A stretch of 64,000 nt of DNA, from NCBI RefSeq assembly GCF_040869045.1, contig NC_090324.1:56387346-56451345 (forward strand), given 5' to 3'. Both the position numbers and the translations under genes were made by a program. This document shows positions 43,321-54,199 of the stretch, piece by piece (position 1 is the stretch's first letter; every line of letters begins with the position of its first letter). A model generated the notes under the pieces. It was not told the DNA's origin and did no database searches. It saw nothing but the letters and a program-made list of their open reading frames with translations. The stretch comes from Eurosta solidaginis. Its lineage: Eukaryota > Arthropoda > Insecta > Diptera > Tephritidae.

Positions 43321-45035
43321 GACCAGGGTGATCCAGAACATCATCTGTCGGGTACCGCTAATTTATTTATATATGTAATACCACGAACAGTATTCCTTCC
43401 AAGACCCCAAGGGCTTTTGATTTCACCCTGCAAACTTTTTCATTTTCTTCTACTTAATATGGTAGGTGTCACACCCATTTTACCAAGTTTTTTTCTAAAG
43501 TTATATTTTGCGTCAACAGACCAATACAATTACCATGTTTCATCCCTTTTTTCGTATTTGGTATATAATTATGGCATTTTTTCATTTTTCGTAATTTTCG
43601 ATATCGAAAAAGTGGGCGTGGTCATAGTCGGATTTCGGCCATTTTTTACACCAATACAAAGTGAGTTCAGATAAGTACGTGAAGTGAGTTTAGTAAAGGT
43701 ATATCGATTTTTGCTCAAGTTATCGTGTTAACGGCCGAGCGGAAGGACAGACGGTCGACTGTGTATAAAAACTGGGCGTGGCTTTAACCGATTTCGCCCT
43801 TTTTCACAGAAAACAGTTACCGTCTTAGAATCTAAGCCTCTACCAAATTTCACAAGGATTTGTAAATTTTTGCTCGACTTATGGCATTAAAAGTATCCTA
43901 GACAAATTAAACGAAAAAGGGCGGATCCAGGCCCATTTTGAAATTTTCTTTTATTTTTGCATTTTGTTGCACCATATCATTACTGGAGGTGAATGTTGAC
44001 ATAATTTACTTATATACTGTAAAGATATTAACTTTTCTTTTCAAATTAGAATTAAAAAAAAAATTTTTTTTAAAAGTGGGCGTGGTCGTTCTGACGTGGA
44101 CGCCTTTTCGAGATATCGCCATAAACGTGGACCAGGGGTGACTCTAGAATGTGTTTGTATGATATGGGTATCAAATTAAAGGTATTAATTAATTAATTTT
44201 TTAATTAATTAAAAGGGAGTGGCCCTTAGTTTTATATGTGAAGGCGTTTTCGAGATATCGACCAAAATGTGGACCAGGGTGATCCAGAACATCATCTGTC
44301 GGGTACCGCTAATTTATTTATATATGTAATACCACGAACAGTATTCCTTCCAAGATCCCAAGGGCTTTTGATTTCACCCTGCAAACTTTTTCATTTTCTT
44401 CTACTTAATATGGTAGGTGTCACACCCATTTTACCAAGTTTTTTTCTAAAGTTATATTTTGCGTCAACAGACCAATACAATTACCATTTTTCATCCCTTT
44501 TTTCGTATTTGGTATATAATTATGGCATTTTTTTATTTTTCGTAATTTTCGATATCGAAAAAGTGGGCGTGGTCATAGTCGGATTTCGGCCATTTTTTAC
44601 ACCAATACAAAGTGAGTTCAGATAAGTACGTGAACTGAGTTTAGTAAAGGTATATCGATTTTTGCTCAAGTTATCGTATTAACGGCCGAGCGGAAGGACA
44701 GACGGTCGACTGTGTATAAAAACTGGGCGTGGCTTTAACCGATTTCGCCCTTTTTCACAGAAAACAGTTACCGTCTTAGAATCTAAGCCTCTACCAAATT
44801 TCACAAGGATTGGTAAATTTTTGCTCGACTTATGGCATTAAAAGTATCCTAGACAAATTAAACGAAAAAGGGCGGAGCCACGCCCATTTTGAAAATTTCT
44901 TTTATTTTTGCATTTTGTTGCACCATATCATTACTGGAGTTGAATGTTGACATAATTTACTTATATACTGTAAAGATATTAACTTTTCTTTTCAAATTAG
45001 AATTAAAAAAAAAAATTTTTTTAAAAAGTGGGCGT
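43161..45035 (+). repeat. Direct duplication of a 935-bp block within element T
   Basis: 43161-44095 and 44096-about 45035 are nearly identical, both starting GTGGACGCCTTTTCGAG and ending at GTGGGCGTGGTCGTTCT. The second copy carries an extra TTAATTAATTTTT. A handful of substitutions separates them, so the duplication is recent. Confidence 0.88.
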
Positions 45036-45630
45036 GGTCGTTCTCCGATTTTGCTAATTTTTATTAAGCATACATGTAGTAATAAGAGTAACTTTCCTGC
45101 CAAATTTCATCATGATATCTTCAACGACTGCCAAATTACAGCTTCCAAACTTCTAAATTACCTTCTTTTAAAAGTGGGCGGTGCCACGCCCATTGTCCAA
45201 AATTTTACTAGTTTTCTATTCTACGTTATAAGTTCAACTCACCTACCAAGTTTCATCGCTTAATCCGTATTTGGTAATGAATTGTCGCACTTTTTCGATT
45301 TTTCGAAATTTTCGATATCGAAAAAGTGGGCGTGGTTATTGTCCGATATCGTTCATTTTAAATAGCGATCTGAGATGAGTGCCCAGGAACCTACATACCA
45401 AATTTCATCAAGATACCTCAAAATTTACTCAAGTTATCGTGTTAACGGACAGACGGACGGACGGGCATGGCTCAGTCGAATTTTTTTTCGATACTGATGA
45501 TTTTGATATATGGAAGTCTATATCTATCTCGATTCCTTTATACCTGTACAACCAACCGTTATCCAATCAAAGTTAATATACTCTGTGAGCTGTGCTCAAC
45601 TGAGTATAAAAATTTAAGCACTTCCTTTAT

Positions 45631-45939
45631 ATAAATGGACAAAAATCAGCGAAAAACGTCTCATTATATAAATACATATTCTTGCTGAACTTTGATTTTT
45701 AAATTTTGACATAGAAATTGCAAAAATATTTATGAGAAGTAAAAATATAAAAGTGGAGCGCACATACTTGGATTTGAAAGTTGGTAGGAAAGGAGATATT
45801 ATTAGCCAATCAATTGCGCTCCACCTTTATATTTTTACTTCTCATAAATGCAATTCTATGTCAAAATTTAAAAATTCAAGTTTAGCAAGAATATGTATTT
45901 ATATAAGGAGACATTTTTCGCTGATTTTTGTCCATTTAT
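45631..45939. mobile_element. Palindromic MITE (long inverted repeat)
   Basis: The arms at 45631-45761 and 45816-45939 are reverse complements (ATAAATGGACAAAAATCAGC ... GCTGATTTTTGTCCATTTAT), with a loop of about 54 bp. Small indels occur between the arms. No coding capacity. It lies directly after the end of element T. A clear target duplication was not seen. Confidence 0.78.
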
Positions 45940-47324
45940 TTACTTAAAACCCGGTTTAAAATTTTCAAATTATTATCTAATTTTTTCGATCCGTGCGCCA
46001 CCTAACAGAATTTTTTTCTCCTTTTGTTTCTTTGTCACGGCGTCTTAACCTGTCTCCGAGGTTTCATGTTTGTAGCTCAATGATATAAAATAGTGCATAC
46101 AGATAGGGCCAAAGTTGACGAAACCCGAAAAAAGTCGAAAAAAATTAGTTTGTTGGGCAAATTCTCACAATTGTATTACGTTTTTATAATTAATTTATAC
46201 ATCTTTAGAAACTGTCTTCTTTTAAGATCCGGAAAGAAAACGAAAATAAGTTAATGACCAACTAAATTATTGGTCCATAAGTGTCGAAATGTACGAAAAA
46301 CCGATTTTTACCCGTAACTCAAGAACTTGGGGGTGTCCGGAATATTTCTTGTATGCAGTCTTGTTTAGGTTTGCAAGATCTACCAGAAAAGTCATTATTT
46401 CCCCAGAACTTTCACTTTTGTATTCTTTGTTACACCGGTTATCTACGAAGTTACACTTCAATACATAAATTAAGTACTTACATCCTCATTTTCAAGTCGT
46501 GGTCTTTTGGGAAATCAACGAATATCCATGAATGAAATATACAGAGTTTGCGGGTTAATCACACACACTTTTTTCACCTCGTTCAGCTAAATTAAACTTA
46601 TTTAAACATGAAGTTATAATTTTGCAAGCAAATACCTCATTTGATAGCTCTAATTGATGCGTTATTACAAATATTTGGTGTCAACCAAAATTTACTGTAG
46701 TCTGTTGCAAAAAATTTCGCACTTAAACGCACTGAAAAACTGAATTTAACACTCTCATCACTTCTTCTCACTTTAATGTATGGCAGAAGCCGTAATTTAA
46801 AGAAATAATTAATTTTGAACAATTAAAACTTTAGAAATTTGACTTAATTCGCAGCTTTGCATATTCTGCTTCATTTACTTTCCGCTCATTTCCTAGAAAT
46901 ACAAGCTGGTATTTGCGTGGTTATGATTCTTGGAAATAGGTACAACTTTAAATTCACTTTACTACTATTTACTATAAAAAAACTTTATTCTAACACTTAT
47001 TGGATAAAAACACTTTATAACTGATATACTTGTTTTTGCTGTGAACACTTCAACTTTGAGTGTATGACTGAACTAAATTCCCTGCCATCTAACGTTGCAA
47101 AACTTTGCCCCGTCATCGTGAGATATTTCTGGAGAATTCTTGTTTCCTTATCCGGTACGTCCATGTTTATTCCGCTGTCATTCTGCTCACTCACATCCTT
47201 TTTTTATCAATTTTTAAACATTTATTTTTGATTTTTTTAGGTATATACGAGGGGGGGGGGGGGGGCATGCGCACGGGCCTGGTTTCAACTATATTTGCTT
47301 ATTGCTAACTTCTGCTTTACCAAT
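45940..47324. other. AT-rich interval, no gene seen
   Basis: It contains scattered short frames without domain signals and a run of 15 G at 47251-47265. Nothing here resembles a known element. Confidence 0.5.
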
Positions 47325-48220
47325 ATGTCGTGCAGATACGAAAACTGAAAAATAAAAAGCGAAACTCAGGCCTACGTTGCATGCTGGCTATGCGACGGGC
47401 TTGCCCACATAAAGTGTGTTCGTTTGACAGGCAGGACTGCGGATGACAATAAGGGCTTACGCTGGTCCTGTTTAAAATGTCGTTCAGTTGACATTGAACT
47501 ATTTAAATTGTTTAGAGTTACCCGAAATGGCTTTTCTGATATTGGCAAAGATCTTTCCATATTGAATGAAAAATTCAAAAAATGCGAATTATTATTCAAG
47601 TACTTCAAGTGTTTGGATCACCTACCGCAGGGTTCAAATAAAGAAAGTAGAAATTCTAAACGTAAACGACTTGAACACTCAAATGGTAACTCCTCCGGTA
47701 CTATACCCAGCGAGCCACCTTCAAAAGTTCCTCACAATTTTTCTCTACCTAACGATTCTTCCAGTACTTCGACTTCAAATCAAATTTAGAATATTTCTCC
47801 TCTCCAAACAACTGAATTAATCGATTTTGCTTCACCTAATCCTCTTTCTGTGGAGGAATCAACATTCACTTGTGTTACAGCAAAGCCCTCCTCTTGGAAA
47901 AATATCGAGCTTCCAAACATTTTACCTGGGTCGGGACAAATACACAGAAAGCTGGTTGTAGTACCTCAGAAAAATCAATTTTTGTTTCTAGGTTCAATAT
48001 TGATACCACCGTAGAAGATCTGAAATATTACATTGCTTCTTAAATTAAATCTGATGATATAACAATTAGAAAATTTAATTTCAACTATCCGCGAAATGTT
48101 TCATCTTTTAGAATTGATGTAGGTCCAAGGGATTACGAGGCGCTTTTAAATAGTTCGTTTTGGCCGGAACTTTTGTCCGTGAATTTGAATACAGGCCGAA
48201 CAGGAACTTCAATAATATAG
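47325..48220 (+). pseudogene. LINE ORF1 with PHD-type finger, copy A
   Basis: ATG 47325 starts MSCRYEN; an in-frame TGA (47346) sits where a Cys is expected. The finger then reads ACWLCDGLAHIKCVRLTG...WSCLKC. A coiled-coil-like part (LFRVTRNGFSDIGKDLSIL) and a Ser-rich linker end at a TAG (about 47787). After a frame change the C-terminal domain reads KSIFVSRFNIDTTVEDLKYY, interrupted by a TAA at about 48042 that is GAA in copy B, then FNYPRNVSSFRIDVGPRDY. The protein would bind RNA in an active LINE. Confidence 0.72.
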
Positions 48221-48329
48221 CCTCGATTCCTCGTCTGAACACCGAGTCAAAAAGCTAAATTTGATTTCCGACCTTACTGTGTACTACCATAATGTAAGAC
48301 AAAACTAACCGACCTTTATTTAAAAACGT

Positions 48330-49181
48330 TACATTGTGACTATAAAGTTATTTCCTTTACAGAAACGTGGTTTAAGCCAAATGTTCTCGGTTATGAATGT
48401 TTTTCTAGCGATTTCCAAGTATTTAGAAATGATCGCCTAGACAAAATCGGAGGTGGTGTTCTTCTCGCCGTATATTCTACATTATCGTCCGAAGAAGTAA
48501 CTGTTCCTTTTTTGAATCGATCGAGCTAAAATGTATCAGAATCCAGTTAGGAAATAATCATATATACTTAGCTGCATGTTACATTCCGCCGTCATATGAT
48601 ATTTCAGTTTATATGCAACTAACCTCTCTGCTTGAAACTATTAATTTAATGTTGAAAACCTGTGATTCTATAATTGTCTTGGGGGACTTCAACCTTCCTC
48701 ACATTTCTTGGAGTATCTTTGATGGTAGCATAGTACCAGTTCATCCAAAATTGGATATAACGATTTTCTGGACGATATAACAAATCGCTGCTTTAAACAG
48801 ATTAAAATTATCCCTAACAACTTTGAAAGAATATTAGATTTAGTATACGTTGACGACACATCTAAATTTTCTTTGAGCCGTTGTGATCCTTTGGTCTTAC
48901 CAGAAGACGCTTACCATCCTTCTGTAGAGATTTTTTACGAAATTATAAAAAACGATAAAGATTGCGGTACTAATCTGTATGCTTCAGACTTTGGATTTGA
49001 CTTTAATTTTGCCAAAGCCAATTTTAAAAACTTACACCGAGAACTATATAATTTCACGTGGCCTGAATATAGTGGAGATATAGAAGCCAACGTCTCGCAT
49101 TTTAATAATACCATTTACAGCCTATTCGAAAAGTATGTTCCCAAGCGCAATTTTTCCTATGTTGAACCAACCCAAGTATGA
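48330..49181 (+). pseudogene. LINE endonuclease, copy A
   Basis: Broken frames read VISFTETWFKPNVLGYE, IGGGVLLAVYSTLSSEE, IYLAACYIPPSYDISVYM and IIVLGDFNLPHISWSIF, which are EEP landmarks. The open frame 48873-49181 carries RCDPLVLPEDAYHPSVEIFY and later FNNTIYSLFEKYVPKRNFS, the end of EEP and the linker. The 309-bp frame is identical in protein to that of copy B. Confidence 0.75.
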
Positions 49182-49602
49182 TTTACTAAAGAACTTAAAG
49201 CTTTAAAAAATAAAAAAAACCCGGTCATTAAAGTTATACAAAAAATCAGGTTTAAGCAAAGACTACTTGCGGTATTCAATAAAAAGTGTTATAAGGCTTA
49301 CCTATATATGTAAGATGAAAAATAATATTATCCGCAATCCGATCTTTTAATGGTTCCTAAACTCCAAACGCATCGTAAGGGGTTCCCTTCAGTTATCAAG
49401 TTCAGAGATTTTGTATCCAACGATAATCAAGATATTGCAAATTTCTTTGTACAATTTTTCAAAGTTAATTATTCCATAGATGGCTTTGCTCAGTCACACA
49501 ATTATACCTATCAATTCCACTCTAACAACTTAATCACTACGCCAACTATCTCTCATGAAGTTGTTTTATTTTACATTAGGACCTTAAAGGAATCTTCCAG
49601 AG
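49182..49602 (+). pseudogene. LINE RT N-terminal piece, copy A
   Basis: FTKELKALKNKKNPVIKVIQ, then HRKGFPSVIKFRDFVSNDNQ, DIANFFVQFFKVNYS and ISHEVVLFYIRTLKESS, typical of the linker and first RT motif. The next motif (PGPDGIP) is missing because the sequence switches to an inverted 3' fragment. Compared with copy B it lacks an 18-20 base stretch near 49277. Confidence 0.65.
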
Positions 49603-49914
49603 CCAAAAGGTTTAATAAATGCAAGTGCTGAATATGCCTTTGCAATTACGTAACTCAAATGGCTTTGAAACAGAAATGTGGAGTCGAATACAACACCAAG
49701 ATCAATAATTTCACTTAAAATGTACAACGGAAGCCCATCAATATTGTGAGATATGGCAGAAGACAGCAACACTTAGAGTAGGAGACATGTGTGTTTAAAT
49801 TTAATTTATTTCGTTTCCACCAAATCGCGACATTATCTAAATCAGATTGGAGATTCGACACATCCTCCTTACTTGTAATTGGCGAATGTAACTTTAATAC
49901 CGGTATCGTACAAA
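49603..49914 (-). pseudogene. LINE 3' fragment (RT), inverted relative to copy A
   Basis: Minus frames read ITSKEDVSNLQSDLDNVAIW, NKLNLN, NIDGLPLYILSEIIDLGVVF and FQSHLSYVIAKAYSALAFIKP, the post-catalytic RT region. It shares its left end (AGCCAAAAGGTTTAATAAATG) with 54838 onward, where the fragment continues to the 3' end. It keeps about 75 bp that are deleted in the 54-kb copy. Confidence 0.72.
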
Positions 49915-50345
49915 CAAATTCTAGAGTCACCCCTGGTCCACCTCTATGGCGATATCTCGAAAAGGCCATCTACAGAACTAAGGCCCACTCCCTTTTAAAA
50001 TATTCATTAACACCTTTAATTTGATTCCCATATCGTACAAACACATTCTAGAGTCACCCCTGGTCCACCTTTATGGCGATATCTCGAAAAGGCGTCGACC
50101 TATATAACTAAGGCCCATTTCCTTTTAAAATACTCGTTAACACCATTCATTTGATATCCATATTGTACAAACACATTCTAGAGTCACACCTGGTCCACCC
50201 ATATGGCCATGTCTCGAAAAGGCGTCCACCTATAGAACTAAGGCCCACTCCTTTTAAATATTCATTTGATACCCAATATCGAACAAACGCATTCTATAGT
50301 CACCGCTGGTCCACCTTTATGGCGATATCTCGAAAAGACGTCCAA
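49915..50345 (-). repeat. Element T tandem units, inverted orientation
   Basis: Four copies of the reverse complement of the 130-bp unit (TCTAGAGTCACCCCTGGTCCACC, GGCGATATCTCGAAAAGGCG, AACTAAGGCCCACTCC). This is the start of the inverted copy of element T. Confidence 0.85.
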
Positions 50346-50359
50346 TTTTTTTTTGTCTA

Positions 50360-50486
50360 GCGAGGTTGCCCTTGGCAGTGTTTGGCAAGCACTCCGAGTG
50401 CATTTCTGCCATAAAAAGCTCTCAGTTAAAACTCATCTGCCTTGCAGAGGCCGTTCGGCATAAAACAATTAGGTCACGTCCCGCCA
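50360..50486 (+). repeat. SINE body fragment
   Basis: CTTGGCAGTGTTTGGCAAGC, TCTGCCATAAAAAGCTCTCA and CATCTGCCTTGCAGAGGCC match the body of the SINE at 27718-28078, here in plus orientation. The tRNA-like head and the T-rich tail are missing. It interrupts inverted element T. Confidence 0.8.
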
Positions 50487-50696
50487 AATATCTTGATGAA
50501 ATTTGGTATATAGGTTCCCGGGCACTCATCTCAGATCGCAGTTTAAACGAACGATATCGGACTATAACCACGCCCACTTTTTCGATATCGAAACTTGGTA
50601 GATGGGTTGATTTTATGACGCAGAATAGAAAATTTGTAAAATTTTGGACAATAGGCGTGGCACCGACCACTTTTAAAATAAGTTAATTTACAAGTT

Positions 50697-51096
50697 TTGC
50701 AAGCTGTAATTTGGCAGTCGTTGAAGATATCATGATGAAATTTGGCAGGAACGTTACTACTATTACTATATATGTGGTAAATAAAAATTAGAAAAATCGG
50801 AAGAACAACACGCCCACTTTTTAAAAAAAAATTTTTTTTAAGTCAAATTTTAACAAAAAATTTAATATCTTCACATTATATAAGTAAATTATGTGAATAT
50901 TCAACTCCAGTAATGATATTGTGCAACAAAATATAAAAATAAAACCCAATTTCAAAATGGGCGTGGCTCCGCCCTTTTTCGTTTAATTTGTCTAGAATAC
51001 CTTTAATGTCAGAGGTCGAAGAAAAATTTACCAATCCTTGTGAAATTTTGTAGGAGCATAGATTCTATGACGATAACTGGTTTAGTGAAAATGGGC
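50697..51096 (-). repeat. Block X, first copy (400 bp)
   Basis: It starts TTGCAAGCTGTAATTTGG and ends AGTGAAAATGGGC, and is almost identical to 52986-53385. LINE copy B starts 3 bases after it. Confidence 0.88.
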
Positions 51097-51544
51097 TGGG
51101 ATGACAATAAGGGCTTACGCTGGTCCTGTTTAAAATGTCGTTCAGTTGACATTGAACTATTTAAATTGTTTAGAGTTACCCGAAATGGCTTTTCTGATAT
51201 TGGCAAAGATCTTTCCATATTGAATTAAAATTCAAAAAATGCGAATTATTATTCAAGTACTTCAAGTGTTTGGATCACCTACCGCAGGGTTCAAATAAAG
51301 AAAGTAGAAATTCTAAACGTAAACGACTTGAAGACTCAAATGGTAACTCCTCCGGTACTATACCCAGCGAGCCACCTTCAAAAGTTCTTCACAATTTTTC
51401 TCTACCTAACGATTCTTCCAGTACTTCGACTTCAAATCAAATTTAGAATATTTCTCCTCTCCAACCAACTGAATTAATCGATTTTGCTTCACCTAATCCT
51501 CTTTCTGTGGAGGAATCAACATTCACTTGTGTTACAGCAAAGCC

Positions 51545-51877
51545 CTCCTCTTGGAAAAATATCGAGCTTCCAAACATTTTACCTGGGTCGGGACAAATAC
51601 ACAGAAAGCTGGTTGTAGTACCTCAGAAAAATCAATTTTTGTTTCTAGGTTCAATATTGATACCACCGTAGAAGATCTGAAATATTACATTGCTTCTGAA
51701 ATTAAATCTGATGATATAACAATTAGAAAATTTAATTTCAACTATCCGCGAAATGTTTCATCTTTTAGAATTGATGTAGGTCCAAGGGATTACGACGCGC
51801 TTTTAAATAGTTCGTTTTGGCCGGAACTTTTGTCCGTGAATTTGAATACAGGCCGAACAGGAACTTCAATAATATAG
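51545..51877 (+). pseudogene. LINE ORF1 C-terminal domain, copy B
   Basis: The open frame reads FTWVGTNTQKAGCSTSEKSI, FVSRFNIDTTVEDLKYYIAS, EIKSDDITIRKFNFNYPRNV and WPELLSVNL. It is the less damaged version of the domain seen in copy A. The fold is probably the RNA-binding C-terminal part found in CR1/jockey ORF1 proteins; that is inference from position. Confidence 0.65.
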
Positions 51878-52529
51878 CCTCGATTCCTCGTCTGAACACC
51901 GAATCAAAAAGCTAAATTTGATTTCCGACCTTACTGTGTACTACCATAATGTAAGACAAAACTAACCGACCTTTATTTAAAAACGTTACATTGTGACTAT
52001 AAAGTTATTTCCTTTACAGAAACGTGGTTTAAGCCAAATGTTCTCGGTTATGAATGTTTTTCTAGCGATTTCCAAGTATTTAGAAATGATCGCCTAGACA
52101 AAATCGGAGGTGGTGTTCTTCTCGCCGTATATTCTACATTATCGTCCGAAGAAGTAATTGTTCCTTTTTTGAATCGATCGAGCTAAAATGTATCCGAATC
52201 CAGTTAGGAAATAATCATATATACTTAGCTGCCTGTTACATTCCGCCCTCATATGATATTTCAGTTTATATGCAACTAACCTCTCTGCTTGAAACTATTA
52301 ATTTAATGTTGAAAACCTGTGATTCTATAATTGTCTTGGGGGACTTCAACCTTCCTCACATTTCTTGGAGTATCTTTGATGGTAGCATCGTACCAGTTCA
52401 TCCAAAATTGGATATAACGATTTTCTGGACGATATAACAAATCGCTGCTTTAAAAAGATTAAAATTATCCCTAACAACTTTGAAAGAATATTAGATTTAG
52501 TATACGTTGACGACACATCTAAATTTTCT

Positions 52530-52838
52530 TTGAGCCGTTGTGATCCTTTGGTCTTACCAGAAGACGCTTACCATCCTTCTGTAGAGATTTTTTACGAAAT
52601 TATAAAAAACGATAAAGATTGCGGTACTAATCTGTATGCTTCAGACTTTGGATTTGACTTTAATTTTGCCAAAGCCAATTTTAAAAACTTACACCGAGAA
52701 CTATATAATTTCACGTGGCCTGAATATAGTGGAGATATAGAAGCCAACGTCTCGCATTTTAATAATACCATTTACAGCCTATTCGAAAAGTATGTTCCCA
52801 AGCGCAATTTTTCCTATGTTGAACCAACCCAAGTATGA
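52530..52838 (+). pseudogene. LINE endonuclease end and linker, copy B
   Basis: It translates to the same protein as 48873-49181 (RCDPLVLPEDAYHPSVEIFY ...). The start is an alternative codon, so it is an internal fragment of ORF2. Upstream EEP pieces (LGDFNLPHISW) lie in broken frames. Confidence 0.72.
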
Positions 52839-52985
52839 TTTACTAAAGAACTTAAAGCTTTAAAAAATAAAAAAAACCCGGTCATTAAAGTTATACAAAA
52901 AATCAGGTTTAAGCAAAGACTACTTGCGGTATTCGAATTTACGTCAGAAGTACTCAATAAAAAGTGTTATAAGGCTTACCTATAT

Positions 52986-53385
52986 TTGCAAGCTGTAATT
53001 TGGCAGTCGTTGAAGATATCATGATGAAATTTGGCAGGAACGTTACTACTATTACTATATATGTGGTAAATAAAAATTAGAAAAATCGGAAGAACAACAC
53101 GCCCACTTTTTAAAAAAAAAATTTTTTTAAGTCAAATTTTAACAAAAAATTTAATATCTTCACATTATATAAGTAAATTATGTGAATATTCAACTCCAGT
53201 AATGATATTGTGCAACAAAATATAAAAATAAAACCCAATTTCAAAATGGGCGTGGCTCCGCCCTTTTTCGTTTAATTTGTCTAGAATACCTTTAATGTCA
53301 GAGGTCGAAGAAAAATTTACCAATCCTTGTGAAATTTTGTAGGAGCATAGATTCTATGACGATAACTGGTTTAGTGAAAATGGGC
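52986..53385 (-). repeat. Block X, second copy (400 bp)
   Basis: It directly follows LINE copy B at CCTATAT/TTGCAAGC and continues into the rest of inverted element T, so this copy is the one in its original context. Confidence 0.88.
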
Positions 53386-54199
53386 GAAATCGGTTGAAGC
53401 CACGCCCGCTCGTCAAAAATCGAAATATATTTACTAAACCAGTTCACGTACTTAAATTACGAAAAATGAAAAAATGCCATAATTCTATACCAAATACGAA
53501 AAAAGGTGTGAAACATGGTAACTGGATTGGTTTATTGACGCAAAATATAACTTTACAAAAAACTTTGTAAAATGGGTGTGACAACTACCATATTAAGTAG
53601 AAGAAAATGAAAAAGTTCTGCAGGGCTAAATCAAAAGCCCTTGAAATCTTGGCAGGAATACTGTTCGTGGTATTACATATCTAAATAAATTAGCGGTACC
53701 CGACAGACGATGTTCAGGGTCACCCTGGTCCACATTTTGTTCGATATCCCGAAAACGCTTTCACATATAAAACTAAGGGCCACTCCCTTTTAAAACCGTC
53801 ATTAATACCTTTAATTTGATGCCCATATCGTACAAACACATTATAGAGTCACCCCTGGTCCACCTTTATGGCGCTATCTCGAAAAAGCGTCCACCTATAG
53901 AACGAAGGCCCACTGCCTTTTAAATAATCATTAAAACCTTTCATTTGATACCCATATCGTACAAACGCCCCTAGAGTCACCCCTGGTCCACCTTTATGGC
54001 GATATCTCGAAAAGGCGTCCACCTATAGAACTAAGGCCCACTCCCTTTTAAAATACCCATTAGCACCTTTCATTTCATACCCATATCGTACAAACACATT
54101 ATAGAGTCACCCCTGGTCCACCTTTATGGCGATATCTCGAAAAGGCGTCCACCTATAGAACAAAGTCCCATTCCCTTTTAAAATACTCATTAACTTCTT

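Larger units (their letters stand above)
42201..45613 (+). mobile_element. Unclassified repeat element T with internal 130-bp tandem array
   Basis: It starts near AAGGAAGGCTAAGTTCGG and ends near CTCAACTGAGTATAAAAA. Short inverted termini (TACTCAGTTGAG near 42250; CTCAACTGAGTA near 45597) suggest a DNA-type non-autonomous element. It includes a tandem array (42320-43320), a 935-bp duplicated block and a 3' part with phrases such as GTGGGCGTGG and CAAATTTCATCAAGAT. No frame looks coding. I recall similar sequence as an abundant repeat in fly genomes but cannot name it. An inverted copy lies at 49915-54190. Confidence 0.65.
47325..49602 (+). mobile_element. LINE 5' half, copy A (ORF1, endonuclease, RT start)
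   Basis: Plus-strand order is a PHD-fingered ORF1, EEP endonuclease and the start of RT (CR1/jockey-like). At 49602 it stops and abuts an oppositely oriented 3' LINE fragment. From 47441 on it is nearly identical to copy B (51099-52985), sharing stops and frameshifts. Dead copy. Confidence 0.8.
51099..52985 (+). mobile_element. LINE 5' half, copy B
   Basis: This near-identical copy of 47441-49307 (about 12 substitutions by eye, about 0.65%, plus a few indels) lacks the first 116 bp of the ORF1 finger. It is flanked by the two copies of block X. It shares most stops and frame changes with copy A, so it was copied after the element had died. It has GAA where copy A has a TAA in the ORF1 C-terminal domain, and 18-20 bases that copy A lacks. 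Confidence 0.85.
50487..54190 (-). mobile_element. Element T, inverted copy, interrupted by LINE copy B
   Basis: It is the reverse complement of parts of 42201-45613. The 400-bp block X occurs twice (50697-51096 and 52986-53385), with LINE copy B between. After 53386 the element continues without break into the inverted tandem units (53700-54190). Confidence 0.78.

Noticed and set aside
43318..44625. Pair of 118-codon frames (43318 and 44269) with almost identical proteins
   Set aside because: They lie in the two copies of the 935-bp duplicated block of element T, start at non-coding tandem-unit sequence and have no domain.
45732..45947. 71-codon frame
   Set aside because: It is produced by the loop and right arm of the palindromic MITE.
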